Positions 1 through 41,200 of a DNA stretch of 64,000 nt are shown here, piece by piece. The DNA is from Montifringilla adamsi (taxonomy: Eukaryota; Chordata; Aves; Passeriformes; Passeridae). The position numbers and the translations under genes are program-made. The notes below the pieces were generated by a model. That model worked only from the letters and a program-made list of their open reading frames with translations, did not search any database and was not told the origin of the DNA. How positions within the stretch are numbered: the stretch's first letter is position 1; every line of letters begins with the position of its first letter. The DNA is taken from positions 7,108,641 to 7,172,640 of the forward strand of contig JAGGNK010007559.1 of NCBI GenBank assembly GCA_017590115.1, in the 5' to 3' direction.

Positions 1-28414
<28,414 letters not shown>

Positions 28415-28846
28415 CCTAAGGATGCTGCGAACGGCGACAGGAACCTGAGCAAGCCCCGGACGCTGCCACCCTGCTCTGCCCGAAGCCTGCCCCCACCCCC
28501 GGCCACCTGCACGGCCTCCCCGGGGGCTTCCCTGCCACACTCCCCCTTTTGTTGGGTCTCTCAGGGATACTTATCCAGACCCCCTCACTGGAGAGGGCCG
28601 CACGGTGTTCACTCTGGGTCACAGCACAGGGGGCTCATACCGGGGCCGGGGGAGGTCAGTGCCCGCCAAACCCGCCCGCACCCGCCGTGGAGGAGGTGTG
28701 AGGGCAGGCGGCTCCTTCTCACCCACCCCCTTTCCTCCCCAGGGCCCTGTGTCCCTGCACCCCCATGTGCCCGCTCCCACCTCCGCCCTGTCCCGGCCCC
28801 CACCCTCCGCGCTCGCTCCGGAGGGTGCTGTCGCGGCGCCACAAAA

Positions 28847-28854
28847 TGACGTCA
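28847..28854. promoter_or_regulatory. Consensus CRE (CREB/ATF site)
   Basis: Perfect palindromic TGACGTCA near the middle of the shared promoter, 261 bp before the SAP30BP ATG and 433 bp before the RECQL5 ATG. Confidence 0.7.
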
Positions 28855-29078
28855 AAAGCTTCACTTAAAGGGCCAGCCAGCGCAATTTTCATTCCCTCTC
28901 CTCCCCCAAGACGCTGCGCTCCGCTTGGCTGAGGGTTTTGCCCTCCGGCCGTGAGTTCCCCGAGCAGCTTCTGCCCCGGCCGTGAGGGCGAGATTCCCCC
29001 GCTGCGCCGGGAGCCCGCTGAGGGCGGAAGAAGGGCAGCGTTGCCATGGTGACAGCGCCGTGTCGTCATCGCCGCGCG

Positions 29079-29087
29079 CCGGAAGTG
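29079..29087 (+). promoter_or_regulatory. ETS/GABP-type site
   Basis: CCGGAAGTG, a strong ETS-family consensus, 29 bp before the SAP30BP ATG. It is typical of TATA-less promoters. Confidence 0.6.
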
Positions 29088-29104
29088 CGCCGCGGCCGAG
29101 GCGG

Positions 29105-29115
29105 AAGATGGCGGC
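29105..29115 (+). promoter_or_regulatory. YY1-type site overlapping SAP30BP start codon
   Basis: AAGATGGCGGC is the classical YY1 consensus and includes the SAP30BP initiation codon, a common arrangement just downstream of housekeeping transcription starts. Confidence 0.6.
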
Positions 29116-29222
29116 GGCGAAGCGCAGCGTTCTCTCCTCGCTGGCGGTTTACGCCGAGGACTCGGATCCGGAGTCGGACAGCGAGGCCGGCACGGCGGGG
29201 AGCGATGGGGGAGCGCCCACGG
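29108..29222 (+). CDS. SAP30BP: SAP30BP coding exon 1
   Basis: 115 bp, residues 1-38 plus one base. It encodes LSSLAVYAEDSDPESDSEAG. The donor is ACGG|GTGAGG. A second ATG with strong context lies 62 bp upstream in another frame. Confidence 0.95.
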
Positions 29223-32200
29223 GTGAGGGCGGGCAGGGAGCCGGGACAGGCGGCGGGCTGGAGCGCCGGGGTTCCCCCGCGCGGCCCGCGCCGGCCTGGC
29301 GCTTTCCCCGGTGTGAAGGGAAAGCCCCGCACGCTGCCACCTCCCCTTTCCCTCACCGTTTTCCTTTTCTCTTTCTCCTTAGGAGAGAAAGGAGGCCTGG
29401 TATCAGTTGGGTACGGAGAGGATGACTTTACCCGCCTGGATGGGGACGAGGAAGGCTACGAAGAGGAGGACGATGAGAACAGCAGGCAGTCAGTAAGTAC
29501 CTCCCTGCGCCGGGAGCTTGTCTTGACCCCTTACACAGGCTGTAGAGACTTTTCTCTTTCAAATAAAAACCCCAAATAGCAACCCGTGGTGGAACCCGGA
29601 ATATCTGACTCCTGGTGTGGGTTTCAGCACTTTCCACCTCCTCCTTTCCACTTTGTTTTCAAGCAGAAAGCATTTGCCCTGAAACCCATCAGCTGCTTGG
29701 CACACCTCGTGTTGCTCGTTACTGTGTTGGTGTCGTTGGGCTCTTTTATGGGACAAAGGCTGTTACAGCCACTCCAAATAAAAGCTATTCTTTAAACATA
29801 GTTGACCCATAAGAACCTTGTAAGAGGACCACACTGGTGGTGAATTAAAAAGAATAAACTTCTGTGCTGTCTTAAATTATTCTTTTGTGTGTAGCTCAAT
29901 GCACTCCCTGCATCAAGTCACCTTGATGTAGCAGTGTCCTGTCTACATGTGGGTGGCTTTTGTGTGTCACAGGAGCATGGCACGTGTCTGATATCACCTG
30001 AATTCTGAGATACCAGCAGTGTGGGGGGACAGGGCACGGAGCTCACAGTCTGTGAGTGCAGCTGCATCACACAGAAGGATGTGTAGTTCTGCCCTGGGTC
30101 TGAGGGAGTGGAACAATAAGTTTGGAGAGGAAAAGGGAAAGTTCTCATCTCTTTTCTTTATTGTCACCCTTTTTCTTATCTTCTCCCTGTTCCAGTTCTT
30201 TCTTCTACCACATAGCCAAAAACCCAGGGCTACTGCTATAACTTTTCCTCACTGAAATCTGCTCTGTAGGTGTTGGATCAGTCTCTCAGGAGACACTTTT
30301 TTCTGCCATTTGTCTGCCCAAGAAGCAGCCAAGAAATTCCTCAGTCTCTTGTTCCTGTTTTAAGTTCTGTTCTGTTGCCCCTGGTGTCTCCCTTAGCAAA
30401 GCAATGAACCTTTTTACTGCTCCAGTGATTCTTCTTTTTATATCCAGCACTTCTAGACTCTGCTTCAGTGAGGTCTGTCTAGTGCAAAGGAAGCCCTGTG
30501 AGTGATGCAGGTGCTTGCCAAGGTCAGCTGTGTTTAGTTAGTATTGTAAAGGGCTTGTAGATGGAGTGGCTTTATTGCATGCACAGCTTTTGGTGCAGGT
30601 TGCAGCTCTCCATCTTCAGCTGTTGCTCAGGAAAGGGCAATCACTCAGTCACTGCTCTCAGCCAGTGGATCTTGCTTAGGTTTGTGGTTACAGTGCAGGT
30701 TGCACAAGTTACTTCCCTTTTTTTTCCCATTAAATATTCTCTGAGCAGACTTGAAAACTTCCTTGGCATTGCTTGTGCTGGTAGCTCGTGGGGGTTATGA
30801 GTTGTTTTCTAAAAACAGGGTGAGGTGCACTCAGGCTGTCCTGTGCTTTGCTCTGTACCACTCAGTGAGAGTTTTAGCTACTTTCACACTGACTGAAAAG
30901 CCTCTGTTTTTATTCAAATCCACTTCTCAGCAATGCTGCTTTGTTTGTTAATGTTCTTACTCCCTGCTAGGTTAGAAGTTTTGGAGAGCTGTTTCAGTTA
31001 TTGTCTGCAACATGGATAATTCAACCCATTATTGCTTTGATGAAAATCACTTTTATCTATATAATAGAGACTGTACAGGGGAGAGCAGTCTCATTTGTGG
31101 TAAACACCAAGTTAGTTGGTTCTTTGCTAATTGCAAACTCACTGTAATTAACCTTTGACAGTCTGGACTGAATTATTGTCATGTGTGCATCTTTGAGAAA
31201 GGGAAGCTGGAGAGTAGCTGAGGTGAAGGAGCTTGTGTCTCTAATCTGTAAGAGAGGCATCTTAATTCAGTCAATTAAAACTTCCTGCCATTATTGTGTG
31301 GTCAGCTCTAGCTTGCCTTGTCAGAACTGGCTCATGTGCCAATGCTTTGAGGTGGGCAGTTCCTTGTAAACTCTTCCTTTCAGTTGCACCTCTCATTTCA
31401 CTTTTTCTTTTGTTGCCCTTTTTGAAGCTGAAACACCAAGTTCTTGTCTTGGGGCCAACATTGAAATGTGTGGGAAAGTTTGGAAGAAAAAACATTTTGC
31501 TGAGTTATGTGAGCATGAAAAACACTTTCTGCTCCTCAGACTTGTTTTGAACCCAGAGTATGTATTTATGTCTAGAAACAGGGGTACTAGGAGGATGCCC
31601 AGTGAGGGGACAGCAGGTTTACTGCCACTGGGGACCAGCCTGGAGCTTCCTGCTCACCTGGTGTGGATTTTCACACAATGCTGTGTTCAGTATTTTAAGC
31701 TCTCACAGGGCAGAAGTTCCCCCTGTTCTTTGGTTTATTTCTGGTTCATAAAATAAATGTTTAAAAAATGGAGACTGTCACCTGAAATTTGTCAGTGTTC
31801 CCTTCTGTGGAGGTTCACAGCATCTGCAAGCAAGGCACGAGAGCTCTGCACCAGCAAGGAGGTTGTGTCTGCTGGATCCCTGGATCCCTGGAACTTGCTG
31901 CTAGGCCAGACCCTCTCCAAGCCTGCATGTTTGGTTTGGTGGCAGGCCAGCTGTGTGTCCTGTGTGTGTTGCTGATGCTTGGGACTATCACAGGTCTTGC
32001 AAATGCTGCTTTTTCTATGGGTACTGCTGAACAGAGGCTCGTCAGTCACCATCTGCCAGCTGGAGGGGACAGAATTAGCAAAGGACAAATGCTTTTTTTC
32101 CCCAGTTCTGCTGCTTCTTGTTGTCTAATTCTGAGCATTCCAGAGCTGCATGAGTTTTGTAGGGAAAACTGCTGCTGAGTGATGCTTTTGCCTACAAAAT

Positions 32201-35200
32201 CCCCCAAAACCAAACAAACACTTCTTCCCCTGACTGTAGGACTTGTTTTCTGGTTATGAGTGGGTGGGGCAAAACTACTCTCCATGGTCTTGGACTGCTG
32301 CTGGGCTGCTGAATGCCCTTTGCTGTAAGTTCAGTTACTTGCCAGGCCTGCTCTTTAAGCTTAATCCTGTAAATTCTTGTCTTGTAGGAAGATGACGATT
32401 CAGAGACTGAAAAACCTGAGGCTGGTGACCTAAAGGTATTTGAAAGTGTGGTCTGGTGGTGGTGGGGAAGCTCAGTACGAGAGGAGTAAGTTTTAACAGC
32501 ATGGCTTGGTGTTCATTTGTGATCTGTAGTTAGTTCCACACCTTTTGTAGCTTTAACCTCTGTTTCTGACTTTAGTTCTGGCTCCTGCCAAAGGCAGTTA
32601 ACAGATCACAGGCTGAGTCACAGTGAAGGTTGGCCTTCACGGGTTTGGTCATGTTGTGCATTAGAGCTGAAGTTTGCTGACAGCATCTCACCTGTTTTGC
32701 AGTGATGTGGCAGGTGCAGCATCCAGTACAAAATTTTATATGACCAGTGTTAGTTGGAATAATTTCTTCATGTAGAACTTAATGAATAAATGATCCTGTG
32801 CTCTGACAGGCCATGGAAGGTGTCAGAATCAATTCAGTTCTCTCCAGCTCTGTCCTTCTGAGTGAAGCAGTTTTGTAAAGGTCATAGATAAATTTAAAAA
32901 GTGAACTAAGATCCCCAGATAATAGCTATTATCATAAATAGTTGAAATCATCTTTATCTTGGGAGTTCACCTTGTTTCTGCTGAACAGCAGGTGTTTAAC
33001 AGCACACAGGACATGGATCAGGCTAAAAGCTGGAGGACAAAAGACCAAATCCATTTGAAGCTATAGACAACGCTGTGTTTAAATTTTGTGTTAGTTCAGT
33101 AGAAGCAATCCTGTTCATCAGGGGTACTGAGTGATGAACAATTGCAAGGGCATTCATTTTATCCAGCAGCTTCCTCAAGGATGCAGGCAGTCCCTAAACT
33201 CTGCTACAAAAACCAGAGGACTGTGCTGCAAAGCAGAATTTTGTAGAGAATTTGATTTACCACAGGGCTTTGATAGGCTAGGATGAAGGCAAATAGATGT
33301 GTTTAGCTGTTCTATTTGAATTAGTTTTATAGCAGCACCTTCTTCCAGGTCCCACAATATTTTTATGGCTTTACAGTGATACACAGCTGGAAATCTTGGC
33401 AGCTGTACTGCAGCTGGTAAAGTCTCAGTGTGTTAAATGGCTCCCAGGCACTTGGAAATGGAATGCATTTTCTCCTTTCTTTGTTGCAAGAAAGAATTTT
33501 TTTTTTGAAAGAAAGTAAAAGGGAATCTCTCACTCTTATCCTTTTTCTACTTCTACATTTTTGCCCCAGTAAATATGCTAGCAAGATATTTCTGTAAAAA
33601 CTGCTGGATTCAAATATATACTATGAAGTAAAAATATGGGATTTCCTTAGAAGATAAATTTGTTGTAAATCAAGTTTTTGAAGTTGTGTAGTAGGGCCCT
33701 GTTGGAAGTGTGTGCGTTTCTGTCTTCTGTGAAAGGCTGTAGCACTTCAGGGCAGTGGAGAATAGGTCTGGCAGAGAGAAAAAACAGAATTAGACTGTAG
33801 CTGCTCTTATCTGAGTAATCATACGTGACACAAATCTCACCACTGAATTGTGTGGGTGCTGCTTTAACGTGTCACTGACATTTCATGTTGGCTTGTTTGA
33901 AAAGCCTCTTGCTTTCAGTGGGTTTTGTGTGCTGCTTCCAGGTGCATTTTGTGCTTCTGAAGAAGAGCCACGCGTGGCCACAGAGCAGCATTTCAGCTTC
34001 AGTGAGGAAGCAAAGAAATAATGAATGTATTCAAAATAAAAAGCATTTTGTATCTTGGTAGACTGCAGTAGCAGCTCTGCAAGAACTGAAAATGTGAAAT
34101 ACAGGAAATAAATAAAATAATGGTAAAATATAATTCCTGCCATCCCAGTGTGGCATGAAAAGTGAGGATTTGAGAAGATTGGGAGGGAGACAAAGCTAAA
34201 CTGAGTCTGAAACTCAGCAGTTTCAGACTTCCATGTTATCCTTAATAGATGTCTTCAAACACAGGTGAAAAAGGGAATTGTGTCCTTTGGCATTTTGGGG
34301 TTTTTTGAGTATTAAGTGATAGCTGTAGAGCCAGCTGGCACTGGGCAGGGTGGGGCTGTGGAGGCAGCCCAGTGCCCTGCTGGGGTGTGGCTCTGGGGGC
34401 ACTGGTGCAGCTGCACCAGCCATGCTGACTGGAAATTCACTTGGGATGGGGAGAGATGGAAATCCCTGTGGAATTAATTGTACTTGGAGCAGTTGCAAAT
34501 GTTTCCTTTCTCCTTTTTCCACCAAGTGGCAGTGTTCTCCTCCATCCTCACTGGTTGGAGCTTGTAATGTCTGTGACAGCTAACAAGTGGTGCAGTTACT
34601 GTAAGTCCAAAGTACAGCAAAAAAGGAGGCCTTTGATTATAACTTGCTAACACTTTTGGGTAATTTAATTTTGTTTTGAACCTGCAGAGTGCTGTAGTTG
34701 TGCCTGCTCAGTTTCATGGAGACATAAGAGACCTGGAAACATGTTTAAATAGATTCCTCATGCTCTTTATATATGGCTAGGGCTTTTCCAAGGTCTGAAT
34801 CTGACCATGTGCAGAAAGTAAATCATTTAAAATGCATGAATGAGAAAAAAAAATGCAATTCATCAGTCAATTATAGTAATTTCAAGCTCTGAGTATATAT
34901 ATATTATATATATATATATATATGTTTGCTTGGGGTTTTTTTTGCTGGTGTTTTGCCTCTTTGTACATATTGGGAATGAACTACCTAGAGCTTATACCTT
35001 GAATAATGGAGCCAGATTGTGTGGCTCCATTATGTTCCCCTGCTGCTCGTGCATCCTGTGATTTGGCCTCATTGTGCACTTGGATAGTGCCAGAACCAAA
35101 ACCTTCAGAAGGGTCAGTTGTGGGTGGAATCAGAGGAGACAGAAAGTGGGGAATGATGTAAAAATTCTTTGGTCGAGTGATGATGGGGAGAGTGGAATTT

Positions 35201-38200
35201 GGAGCCTGCCTCAAATAGCCCCACTGGAAAGATATTTATTTTATATTTGCCTCAGGTTTTTCTCTTGATTCCAGGGAACCTGCCCTTGTTGGTTTTGATG
35301 AAAGGGCACCTCTCTGGCTGTTCAGTCCTAATTCCTCACTGGAGGGGAAGCCAGTACAAAGTTCTGGTTGGCACTGCAGCTTTCCTGTGCGTTATTTTTG
35401 TGCCAAGGAGCAAGTCACAATAAGCTTTCCAAGTTCTAACATTGTGATGTCAAACTCCTGCTTGGCGAGATAGAGAAGTTTTTATGCACCTGTTTGCAGG
35501 AAAAGGTGTGCCAGGAGGAGGAGAATATTTAAACCTCATCAGTCACCTGGAAGCATTCTTCCAGAGACGACTTCTGGCCCATGGAATTCCTTTTACTGAG
35601 CATCTGTGAGTTAGTCAAAAACACTGTGCTTGCAGCAAAAAGCAGAATCCTTCTCTTTAAGCAGCAGATTCAGATATATTCAGATATATTCAGTTGCATC
35701 CTGTAACTGTATTTTGAAGTGCTTCAGGCACTCATGGGAAACTGAAGATTCAAACCTGGGTAGAACTAACTGCTCTTCCAGAAATCAAAGCTGGATGGAT
35801 GCTCAGGCTCTGGAACAGGACAGGTTTGTGAATGGCCACAATCCGTTTTACCTGAGCAGTCACAAATTGGAAACAAGCATCTGCCTTAAAGGCAAATGAA
35901 ACAAAACCTTCTGCTTTGAAGGGAAAAGAAATAGGCAACAAAATCTGATGTTTAACAGTGATGTTAAAACCGTGAAATCCATAGCCTGGATGAGTTCTTT
36001 GTGCCCTTTCCTCAGCTGATGGAGCTCTGGCTACAAACTGAAGGAGGTTTGGGCTTGGGTGTGAAATGTGGTGTTGTGCTGGTTGGGAAGGACAGGGTTA
36101 ACAGGGTGCAGGTTGCTGGGGCTCTAGCCAGCAGCTGGCTCTGGTTACAGCCTTGATGCAGTAACAAGATACAAGCTTTCAGAGCTCACTAAATGGACCA
36201 GCCCTGCTGGAAAATGAAAAATGAACCTTAAAATATTGACCTTGTGCTCCAAGCCTCACCTGAGGGGTTCTGTGCTTCATACTGGAGGGCTGGATGAATA
36301 ACAGGTTGCAAGTGTTGATCAAGGACAGAGCCCAGCCCTGCAGCTTGGCTCCTGGAGCTTTCCCAGAGGGAAATCATTAACTCTTGAGCCTTGATTGTTG
36401 TGTCAGGACCAGCCAGTGTAGGAAAGCAAAGAAATTTGCCACTCCCTTGGCAGGTGAATGCCTGACACATGGTAGCAGTTTTTCAGAACAGGTGGCTATT
36501 TGGATGTTTTCCTTTCCTGATTTTGTTTTTAAGGGTCCCCTCTGCCTCCTCGAGGTGTTGTATGGAGAAGCAGCCAAACTGGGATGTCTCAGAAGGCTGT
36601 CAGATTTTCAGAGGAATACTGTGCCTCTAAGCATGGCTAAGTACCTCTTCCTGATAATCATCAGCTCTTTATTATGTTTAGCTTTTATTGATCCAGCATA
36701 CCTGTAAAGTAATTCTACTGTGTTATGATGTGTAGGTGTGTACTAATACTTAGAGGCTTTTGACTGTGGTGGTTTTTTTATCTTGCCTGCCCATTGACCT
36801 GTTTGTTTAAATACCAAAATTATCTTGATTTAAAGTAAAAGTGGTAAGTGCTGAGAACCAGTAAATGGGTGTGTGTGCAGTAATGTAATCCCTGAAATTA
36901 ACTCTTACTTTGATATGGCATATTAATTTTTCTGAATTCAGCATACATTTATCGAGCCAGCTTCTCAAAAAATGCTTGAACCTACTCATTAACTTTCATC
37001 TCAGGTCTAATTATTTTGCTCCAAAGAAGGGGAAAAGTATGTTTGGGAAAAGTTCTACCCTTAAGTTAATATCCTTGCATTATGCATGGCTGTGAGCATA
37101 CCTCTGTAAACACTTTGAAAGCATGAACTGTGTAGTTCCCAGGGTCGGGGTCAAGGTTAGAACTGCAGTGGTTTATTTCCTCACTCATTGCTTTGCCTGG
37201 AAGCACAGCCTGAAGGTGCCAGTGATAAGCACTGCAGTCTCAGATTCTTTTTCTGTTTTAGCTTCCTTTTAATACAATTGTGTAAAATGCTGTCTGTGCT
37301 TCCAACTCTGTGTGTTTTTCCCTTGTTTTAGGTTTGACAGATGTTTTTCAGAGCTCTATAGAGAGAACCGTAGAGAGAACCAGAGAGTTTAGAGGGGAGT
37401 AGAGGTAACTCAGCTGCAAATGCTGTCTCTGCACTGCTACAGTGAGTGCCCAGATATGAAACCAGCTGATACCTGGTTCCCATTTTATCTGGGTGAACCT
37501 TGGTTATTGCCAGGGAATATCACAAGCAGCCAAAGCTGTTCTGCATGCAGGAAGCAAAACAACATTTGGCATCTGGGATTATTTTGCCCCTTGCCACACG
37601 TACTCCTGTCTCCAGCTCTGTCTGAGAGGGAGACAGATCATAGCCTTGTGGGGCTCTGAAGCTGGAATACCTCCTGGAGAGCTCCTGGCTTCCATCCAGC
37701 TCTGGAGCTGTTTGGAAGATGAGACATGTCCGTGGACATGCTCGTTCCTTCCTCCCCGCCGGGCATACATGTTGCAGCAGACTCTTCACTCCCTGCAGTA
37801 CTGAATACCAGGGATTATTGACACAGGTGTGGCTTGCCTTCTTCCAAAGAAGAGCCAGGCTTGTTCTGTTTGTCTTTAAACTTGAAGAAAAGTCCTTTCT
37901 GGAGCTGCTTCCCCTTGCATATTTCACCTGATAAAGGTCTGAGTTCTTCAAGTCCAGCTCTGTAGCTGCAATTATTTCTGGCTGCTGTTCTCAAATGGGC
38001 TGTTCTGAGTGTGCAGGTCTGTGCATGTCACAGTGAGAGGCTGAGCAGTCAGAACAGATGGAGCATTGCCTCAAATACCAGCAAATAGCTGAAAATAGCT
38101 CCTTCCAGCTGCCTTGTTCTGGGTACAGAAGGAGCAAAATCTGGGTAAACTCCGTGGGATCTATTCATGAAGGAGTGAATTTCTCGCTGAGGATACTTGC

Positions 38201-41200
38201 TATTACACCTTGCTCCTACTCCAAACCGTGAAGAATTTTTAGTACTATGTGCTAGGGGAGAAAGCCTGTGCAAGAAGTTAATTTTGTCAGCTCTCCTGAG
38301 CCTTGCCTTTGCTGCTGTGAGGCTTAAGAATTTTCACAGACCACCTTCACCTTCTACTTGATTCTGCACTGCAACAAGCTGTAAAAAATAAAATCATCGA
38401 AGTACCTTGACATCTCCAGCCTTGTCATGTCTTGCTGGTACTTCACCAGTGAATTTCTATTTCATTGTAGTAAGCAGAAATGATTTGAAAGAATTTTAGG
38501 GCTGTACAGATCAGGGGCAGCTGCTGGGAGCTGTTGTGCTCCTGGGGCTGTGAAGGGAAGCAGGTAGATTTGGGACCAGGCTCCACTGGGAAGCAGGTGT
38601 TATTAATTGTACCTCCACATGGAAAGCAAAAGTTCTGGCACACAGATCCTTAACTGGAAATTACTCCTAACAAATAATCTTTGTCAAATACTCAGATAGC
38701 ATATGTCAGGTGAATGGAGTCAAGTTTCAAAGAAGCTATTTAAAGGCTTTATGCTATGAATGCTTCCTTTCTAAAGCACTTTCTCGCTGAAATGTTTTGC
38801 CAGGTCTTGGTTGGGATTTTTTCAGTGAGCTTTTTTTTTTTTTTTTTTCATTTCATTAATGAATGTGTATTTTTAAATGTAATTTAGCTGGAAAAGTAAA
38901 AGGCATTGTCAGCTATGCACATTTTGATAGGGAATGTCTCAGGAGTTGACTCTGATTTGTTCTTCCTTCCCTTTCTGTCTGTGACTGTATCTCCAAACAG
39001 ATTTGTAAAGCCTGTATATAAGTGTCACTGAAGGGTGGATGTATCAGGCTTTTGTCCTCTGGTGACTTATTTCTGAGCTGCTGGATTTCTCTTGGTATCT
39101 AGATCATGATCCCTTCAGGTTTTTCTTAGTAAAATTTCTTATGCTGAACTGGGCACTTTGCCTGGAGTTATGTAGCAGAGCTGGCAAACAGGATATGGCT
39201 GTAGGAAATGTGCTTGTTTCAAGCTTTCTCTTGGGATTCTCCTCTCTCACAATACAAGAAAAAAAAAAAAAGGGGTGGCAGGGAGGAGGAATAAAAGCAT
39301 TGTACTCCTGTTGCCTGGCTTTCTCTTCCCCAGACTCTAAATGCACTTGACATGCACTCTGTTTGCTGCCTTCAGCCTGGGTGCACACCAGCATCAGGCA
39401 GATCTGGGGAGCAAGAAATGAAATCGTGTCATGCACTTTTCATATTAAATGAGACATTTCTGGTGTTCTGTTCCCATGAGCACTTCTGATCTTTGTAGAG
39501 GTAAAGCAGGAACATAACTGCTACCATGTTCCTTTAAAAAAGAGAAAAAGGGGAGGAAAAAAAGCATGATGCAGGGTTTGGGGTTGTCTTTCTCCTGCTG
39601 CCTGCATCATGTAGACATTTCACCTGCTTGCTCTGGCAAGGCCATCATCACTTGGCTTAGACAACTCTTCTAACACTTTCTGCTAAGTTATAGTTCCTTT
39701 CCATCATACTCAGCCAAGTGAGGCTGTTTGTATTTTGGGACTACAGGAGATATTCTGAATTGTAGAGAGGAGGGAAAATTACAAAAGCTTTTTGCTGGCA
39801 CTTGCTCAGATTCAAGAAATCCACTGTAACAGCTGTTACAGCAGCAGATACACTGGATATTGTACTGAAAAATTCTCTGTAGTATCTTCAGACTAATACA
39901 CTGCTTGACAATGATGTGACTGGTCTGTACTTTTTGTGGCCGACAGTTTAAATTTGCAATACGTTTATGCAAACAATCAGGTGAAGTAGTTGGAAGAGAG
40001 AAGAAATTCTGCAACACGAAAGCATTCGCTGAAAAAAGAAGAAAATGTTCAGGGGGAGGTATTGTCTAAGCTAGTTGCTTTTAATATTACCTAGAAGAGT
40101 GCTTTTAATATTACCTATTTGAAGAGTGAAGCTGCAGGATTCAGTTGGCTGTAAGTCTGGGGATGCAACTGAGCAGGGGCAAACCTGGCATCAACTTCAC
40201 CATTTCTTAAAATTTGCATTTTTGTTAAAGCCATCAGGGTCTGGTTTTTGTCTTCTGCCTCCCTCTTGAACCATTTCTCCTGGTAGCTTGAAGTGCACCT
40301 GCACTGACATGTGCACCTGCTTCTGCAAGAATTGCTTGAATTTGTACCTTGTGGTGACAGTTAATGCCAGCAGTTATGTTGGATGTGAGCATTGAGCTGG
40401 ATTTATGGATCTTGTTTCAGCAAGGATTTAGTGAGCATTGTTTTAAGTCAGTCCATTCTTTCCATTAAATAAAGCTGTTCTGGGCAAGCCTGTCCAAACT
40501 GGAATTCATCAGTCTCAGATTCATATTGTTTTGCTTCCTTCCTTTAATCTCTGTTCCATGCTGTGAGGATTGTGTTGGGTTGTTTATATTTTCCTTGGAG
40601 CTTGAGCAGACACTGTTTTTTATGTAACTGGATGGAGACACTGTAGGACTGAAAAGATGGTCTATATGTCACCCCAGTGAGGTGAAAGCTTCAGGCAAAA
40701 TGCAGCACTTCCCTTTTGTGTGTGGACACACACTCCCTTCATCTTGCACCTCTTTAACTGATGATGATACCTGAAAACTGAGCCAGCACTCATGAGCCAG
40801 GCTCTTACAGGCACTCATCTTGTCCAGGACTTGGAAAAAAAACAAAACATTTGTCTTGGGAAAGTGGAAAAAATGAAAAACCTTTTCCTATACTCAAACA
40901 GGATTAGTAACAGCATAAGTGTTGTCTGCTATCAGTGAGCTGTTGTGCACAATTGTTCTTGGAAGCACAGAAATCTATGAAAAATATGCAGTTTGGGGTT
41001 TTTTTAATACTTTGTCCATAGCAGCTTGTGCTCTTCAGAGTCTGCTCTTTATTAGTCTCCAGATCAGGGGGAAGGAATCTCCCTCCTGCTTGTTTTTGTG
41101 TTTCCAGTCTTCTTCCAGCTTGGCTCTGGAGCACCATGGCATCCTTTGACCTCCTTTCAGTGGCTCTGTTGGAGTGAGGCTGGCTGGCTTTGGGCCCTTA

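Noticed and set aside
35003..35033. Hairpin as a microRNA precursor
   Set aside because: Pairing stops at 12 bp on both sides, too short for a Drosha/Dicer substrate.
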